Made by a program: the position numbers and the translations under genes
Notes under the pieces: generated by a model
What the model was told of the DNA's origin: nothing
Database searches by the model: none
What the model saw: the letters and a program-made list of their open reading frames with translations, nothing else
Shown here: piece after piece, positions 25,671-29,086 of the stretch
Layout: every line of letters starts with the position of its first letter
How positions within the stretch are numbered: position 1 is the first letter of the stretch
Assembly: GCA_946530355.1 (NCBI GenBank)
Contig: CAMNAB010000024.1
Span: 1-29,086 of the forward strand
DNA length: 29,086 nucleotides
Source of the DNA: Firm-04 sp003446315
GTDB lineage: Bacteria > Bacillota > Clostridia > Oscillospirales > Ruminococcaceae
Direction of reading: 5' to 3'

Positions 25671-27908
25671 TTAGCTGTCAATCACGGTGTCGGAAATTGT
25701 TGCAGCAAGCACGGTAACGTCATCCTGCGGGTCGCCTTTTTCGTTTCGCTGCGCCCGTGCGCAAACCATATGTGCGAGCGTCTGCAAATCGCCGCCTTGC
25801 TTGATCTTCTTCCGGATATACGGGAACAATGTATCATCCAGCCCGTCCGACATCAGGAACAGCATGTCCCCGCGATCCAGCTTCATCACGGTCGTATACG
25901 GCTCCGCATGCGGCAGGATCCCGATGGGCGGTGTCGGTGCCTGACAAAGCGTCACGCGGCTGCCGTGCCGGATAAAGGTCGGGCCTGCACCATATTTATA
26001 CAGCGTCACGGATGCCGTATCCGTGCAGATCCGCGCAACATCCAGCGTTGCAAACCGTTCTTCTCCGGATTTCGTCAGCATGATCGAATTGATCATGCTT
26101 GCCGCTTCCTTGCAGTCCATGCCGGATTGCACAAGCTGCCGGAAATTCGAGAGCACGATGCGGGATTCTACTGCTGCATGTCTGCCGCTGCCCATGCCGT
26201 CGGAAACCGTCAGATAAACTGCGCCGCTGCTGTCTGAAAAGGTATCCCAGCAGTCCCCGCACGGCTCATCCTCATGCACCGCGCATTGCGCCGCTGCCGT
26301 CGTGACAGAAAATCCGCCTGCCGTTTGCAGGATCATGCGCTGTTCATCGCCTGCCTGCTCCGTTCCGCAGCATTGCAGCGGCTTTTGCAGTGCTTCTTCC
26401 AGACAAGCCGTAATCAGTTCTGCATCCAGCTCCGCATCTGCCGGCGCATATAATTCCGCCAGCACACGCTGATTCTCCGAAACGGATACCGCCGCTGCAA
26501 TCACCGGGATCTCATACTTTTTCAGGATATCCGTCACGCAGCGGGTCAGCTCCCGATGATAAATGTGCTTTGAAAGCTGACCCGCACGATGCAGCAATTC
26601 CTCTGTGATCCGAAGCTGCGAATAAAGCAGCGTCTGCGTATCATGCAGCCGCACCGCAGATGCCCGCATCTGTGCATTCTGCCGCTTCAATCTCGCAAAT
26701 TCTGCCGTCACCTGCTCCGGCATCACACAGCCGAACGGCGCGGAAGGATGCTCCGCAGGCGCTGCCGCTGCAAGCCGCCGGAAGCATTCCTGCACCTCTG
26801 TATCGCCGCCTTCCCAACAGAGCGACCGGCTTTTGCATTTGCTGCATATATGTGCACAAACCTGCTCCGCCGGATCCGTTTTCTGCGGATTGCGCATCAT
26901 CATATTCGAGATGCGTTCCGCTGCACCGCGCACGCCGGCAATCGAATGGGACAAAAAATCCATTCGCGCTTCTGTCAGTGCAGCAAGATCTGCTTCCGAA
27001 TCGCACCATTGGATCACCGCATCTGCGATCTGCCCAGCCGGCAAAAACAAAAACGCCAATCCGCCGATCATCCCGCCGATCCACGCATTGGATACTGCCG
27101 TATTCCATTGTGAAAGCAGCAAGCCCAGTCCGCCGATGCCCTGCACCGCCAGATACGACAGGATCGCCGATCTGCCGGAAAGCCATCCGGCGGCAAGTCC
27201 CGCAGCAGGCAGCCACGCCGCCAGCCCTGCCGTTTTCATATCTGCCAGCACCATCGCGCAGGCTGCCAGCGTCCCGCAATAGACTCCGCCGGTCGTGCGA
27301 TAGCGTTTCGCTGCCGTCAGGATCAGAAATCCCGCTGCCAGATCGCCGAAACTAATCATCACCAGCCGGAATGTGCACAGCACCGACAGTCCCAGCATAC
27401 AGCAAACGGAAAACGGCAAGGTGTCCGTTTCCAGCAGCCGCACCGGTAAACCCGCTTCAAATCGCATCAGCACCCGCCGGATGCACGCCGCAAGTCCGCC
27501 GGAGATCACGCTGCCCAGACTCCAAAGCAGCCAGTCTCTGCCGGAGATCATGCCTGCCATGCCGAAAATCACTGCCGCAAGAAACGTACTGCACGCCGCA
27601 AGCATCGCAGCCGCACGCGGTGTGTGATTCACTCCGAGGATCCAGCGCAGGATCGTTGTCAGTGCCAGCGTGCACAGCAGGATCGGCTGCTCCTTCAGCA
27701 TGCCGGTCAATGCATATGTCACCGCACTGCCCGCCAGTACCGCAAGCCCGCCAAGCGGCGGCAGCGCTGCCGAAAGCGCCGCATTCAACGGGATCCGCAC
27801 GCCGTTGAAGGATGCCGTCGCCAGCAGGCAAGCCGCTATTCCGCTGCATATCACCTGCAATGCCTGCCGCACCTTCGGATGCTCCCGAAGCTGTTTCCAT
27901 TCTGTCAT
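25671..27908 (-). CDS. spoIIE: Stage II sporulation protein E (SpoIIE-type PP2C phosphatase)
   Basis: A 745-residue membrane phosphatase. In spore formers SpoIIE dephosphorylates SpoIIAA and activates sigma-F in the forespore. The first roughly 300 residues hold about ten hydrophobic segments, then comes a central region with a cysteine cluster (CAHICSKCKSRSLC). The C-terminal PP2C domain has YLTVSDGMGSGRHAA (metal-binding Asp), FATLDVARI, LFLMSDGLDD and the end motif DPQDDVTVLAA. It is somewhat shorter than the Bacillus protein. The ATG at 27908 is chosen over the one at 27917 because AAGGG abuts the latter. It stands alone between the glg operon and a divergent gene. Confidence 0.9.
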   Translation of the reverse strand: MTEWKQLREHPKVRQALQVICSGIAACLLATASFNGVRIPLNAALSAALPPLGGLAVLAGSAVTYALTGMLKEQPILLCTLALTTILRWILGVNHTPRAAAMLAACSTFLAAVIFGMAGMISGRDWLLWSLGSVISGGLAACIRRVLMRFEAGLPVRLLETDTLPFSVCCMLGLSVLCTFRLVMISFGDLAAGFLILTAAKRYRTTGGVYCGTLAACAMVLADMKTAGLAAWLPAAGLAAGWLSGRSAILSYLAVQGIGGLGLLLSQWNTAVSNAWIGGMIGGLAFLFLPAGQIADAVIQWCDSEADLAALTEARMDFLSHSIAGVRGAAERISNMMMRNPQKTDPAEQVCAHICSKCKSRSLCWEGGDTEVQECFRRLAAAAPAEHPSAPFGCVMPEQVTAEFARLKRQNAQMRASAVRLHDTQTLLYSQLRITEELLHRAGQLSKHIYHRELTRCVTDILKKYEIPVIAAAVSVSENQRVLAELYAPADAELDAELITACLEEALQKPLQCCGTEQAGDEQRMILQTAGGFSVTTAAAQCAVHEDEPCGDCWDTFSDSSGAVYLTVSDGMGSGRHAAVESRIVLSNFRQLVQSGMDCKEAASMINSIMLTKSGEERFATLDVARICTDTASVTLYKYGAGPTFIRHGSRVTLCQAPTPPIGILPHAEPYTTVMKLDRGDMLFLMSDGLDDTLFPYIRKKIKQGGDLQTLAHMVCARAQRNEKGDPQDDVTVLAATISDTVIDS

Positions 27909-27944
27909 ATGAACCATTCCCTTCTTTTGTATCTATGCGATACT

Positions 27945-27950
27945 ATTATA
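27945..27950 (-). promoter_or_regulatory. -10 element of spoIIE
   Basis: A perfect TATAAT on the minus strand, about 37 bases upstream of the spoIIE start. No TTGACA-like -35 lies 17 bases upstream. A Spo0A-like box occupies that area instead. Confidence 0.55.
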
Positions 27951-27971
27951 ACCGATGAATTCCGCTTTTTT

Positions 27972-27978
27972 TGCCGAA
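27972..27978 (+). promoter_or_regulatory. Candidate Spo0A box upstream of spoIIE
   Basis: TGCCGAA fits the 0A-box consensus TGNCGAA and is embedded in TTTGCCGAAA. It lies about 21 bases upstream of the spoIIE -10, where an activator replacing the -35 would bind. A 7-base match can arise by chance. Confidence 0.4.
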
Positions 27979-27999
27979 ATCCGTCGGGCTGATCTGCAC

Positions 28000-28028
28000 T
28001 TGACTTTATCCGTGCAGCATGATATAAT
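28000..28028 (+). promoter_or_regulatory. Promoter of the YjbR-EVE gene
   Basis: TTGACT (28000-28005), a 17-base spacer and a perfect TATAAT (28023-28028) with TG one base upstream. The start codon lies about 32 bases downstream. Confidence 0.8.
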
Positions 28029-28060
28029 CAAACTGTATCAACAGAAGGGAGATGCATCCT

Positions 28061-28849
28061 ATGCCCAAGAAGAACCCCTGCGGCGCTTTGCCGGAATCCG
28101 TCTTTTCATTTGCAAAAACACAATATCACACTGAACCGGAATTTCCGTGGGCAAACACACCGGATGCCGCTGTGTTCCGGCATGAAAACGGGAAGTGGTA
28201 TGCCCTGATGATGCATATTTCCAAAAGAAAACTCGGTTTGCCGTCTGATGAGATCTGCGGGGTGCTGAATCTGAAATGTGACCCGATGATGCTCGGCTCC
28301 ATGCTGATGCAGCAAGGATTCTTCCCGGCATATCACATGAACAAAAACAGTTGGCTGACCGTTCTGCTGGACGGCAGCGTGCCGGAAGATCAGGTTTTTG
28401 CTGCCATCCGGATGAGTTATGCGCTGATCGCCGCAAAAGCCGGCAAAAAACACCGGACAGCACCAAAAGCATGGCTCATCCCCGCAAATCCCAAATTCGA
28501 GAATATCGCGGAGAGCTTCCGCAAAGATCCGGAGATCTTCTGGAAACAAAGCGGCGCTTTCATCGTCGGCGATACGGTCTATATCTACGAAGGGAAACCC
28601 ATCGGCGCGGTCACGTTTTGCTGCACGGTCACGGAGATCAATATTCCCTGTCACTATCATCAGAACGGGCTGGATATGGACACCGTGATGCGTTTGCAGC
28701 TCTGCGGCACATTCTCGCAGAATCAGTTTCCGCTGGATCGCCTGCGGGATTTCGGTGTCAGTGCCATCCGCGGGCCGCGCGGCATCCCCGATGAACTGCT
28801 CGCCGCTATGGAAGCCGGTTTATCCCGCTGTGAAGGAGCACATAAATGA
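28061..28849 (+). CDS. MmcQ/YjbR-like protein fused to an EVE/PUA-like domain
   Basis: A 262-residue soluble protein. The N-terminal half (about 15-115) resembles the MmcQ/YjbR fold (FPWANTPDAAVFRHENGKWYAL, then LNLKCDPMM), a small CyaY-like family of unknown role. The C-terminal half (about 125-235) begins AWLIPANPKFENI, then WKQSGAFIVGDTVYIYEGKP and CCTVTEINIP. This is the pattern I associate with EVE/PUA-like domains, which read modified bases in RNA or DNA. The ATG at 28061 has AAGGGAG nine bases upstream; the ATG at 28052 abuts that site. The stop overlaps the next start as ATGA, so the two genes are coupled. The domain calls are from memory of motif style; function is unknown. Confidence 0.8.
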   Translation: MPKKNPCGALPESVFSFAKTQYHTEPEFPWANTPDAAVFRHENGKWYALMMHISKRKLGLPSDEICGVLNLKCDPMMLGSMLMQQGFFPAYHMNKNSWLTVLLDGSVPEDQVFAAIRMSYALIAAKAGKKHRTAPKAWLIPANPKFENIAESFRKDPEIFWKQSGAFIVGDTVYIYEGKPIGAVTFCCTVTEINIPCHYHQNGLDMDTVMRLQLCGTFSQNQFPLDRLRDFGVSAIRGPRGIPDELLAAMEAGLSRCEGAHK

Positions 28850-29086
28850 AACAATATATTGCAGATGCTTTTACCGAACAGGTCTTTGCAGGCAATCCGG
28901 CTGCCGTCTGCGTGACAGAAGCATGGCTGCCGGATGCATGGATGCAGCAGATCGCCGCTGAAAACAATCTTTCCGAAACGGCATTTACCGTCAAAGACGG
29001 CGATCATTATTGCCTGCGCTGGTTTACGCCGAAAGGCGAGATCGACTTCTGCGGGCATGCTACACTTGCCGCGGCATATATCCTGC
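28846..29086 (+). CDS. PhzF-family isomerase, 3' end outside the window
   Basis: Only the first 80 codons are present; the window ends inside the gene. The N-terminus is typical of PhzF-family proteins: DAFTEQVFAGNPAAVC, the catalytic-region glutamate in NNLSETAF (residue 44) and the family motif IDFCGHATLAAAY. Family members are isomerases/epimerases of small metabolites; most bacterial ones, including YddE-type proteins, have no known substrate and are not tied to phenazine synthesis. The start overlaps the YjbR-EVE stop by four bases (ATGA), with GAAGGAG upstream, so the two form an operon. Confidence 0.9.
   Translation, partial: MKQYIADAFTEQVFAGNPAAVCVTEAWLPDAWMQQIAAENNLSETAFTVKDGDHYCLRWFTPKGEIDFCGHATLAAAYIL

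Overview
The window looks like a chromosomal segment from a fibre-degrading, cellulosome-forming member of the Firmicutes, most likely Ruminococcus (Oscillospiraceae) close to R. champanellensis or R. flavefaciens. The genus call is an inference. It rests on a dockerin-bearing beta-mannanase next to a two-cohesin scaffoldin, almost pure threonine linkers, a glgB-glgC-glgD-glgA operon, a SpoIIE homologue and classical sigma-A promoters with 17-base spacers. I see no tRNA or rRNA genes, CRISPR array, insertion sequence or prophage.

Layout. Positions 1-334 hold a bidirectional terminator and otherwise nothing. Positions 335-3214 (minus) carry an HSP90-family ATPase followed by a TPR-like helical-repeat protein. 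Positions 3442-4186 (plus) form a one-gene unit for a small membrane protein with a roughly 300-base leader and its own terminator. Positions 4218-13738 (minus) are a long core operon read rnj (RNase J), gdpP (c-di-AMP phosphodiesterase), a small frameshifted ORF, rplI, dnaB, tilS, ftsH. Neighbouring genes overlap or nearly touch, and the run ends at a strong hairpin.

Positions 14045-17530 (plus) are the cellulosome part: a secreted GH5 mannanase with dockerin, then a secreted scaffoldin with two cohesins and one dockerin, each with its own promoter signals and terminator. Positions 17650-18421 (plus) hold a tcdA-like t6A dehydratase gene, convergent with a TetR repressor gene whose promoter and leader contain three palindromes. 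Positions 19229-25512 (minus) are the glycogen operon glgB-glgC-glgD-glgA. Its branching enzyme ends in a lysine-rich tail built from tandem 57-bp repeats. Positions 25671-27950 (minus) carry spoIIE with a candidate Spo0A box. Divergent from it at 28000-29086 (plus) are a YjbR protein fused to an EVE/PUA-like domain and a PhzF-family gene cut by the window edge.

How it fits together. The mannanase and scaffoldin would act outside the cell on mannan-containing plant fibre. The glycogen operon stores the glucose released. The core operon handles RNA turnover, c-di-AMP, replication, translation fidelity and membrane proteolysis. The observations most worth checking are the scaffoldin and enzyme sharing one dockerin type, the histone-H1-like tail on GlgB, the HSP90 plus TPR-like pair, the frameshifted ORF between gdpP and rplI, and the YjbR-EVE fusion.
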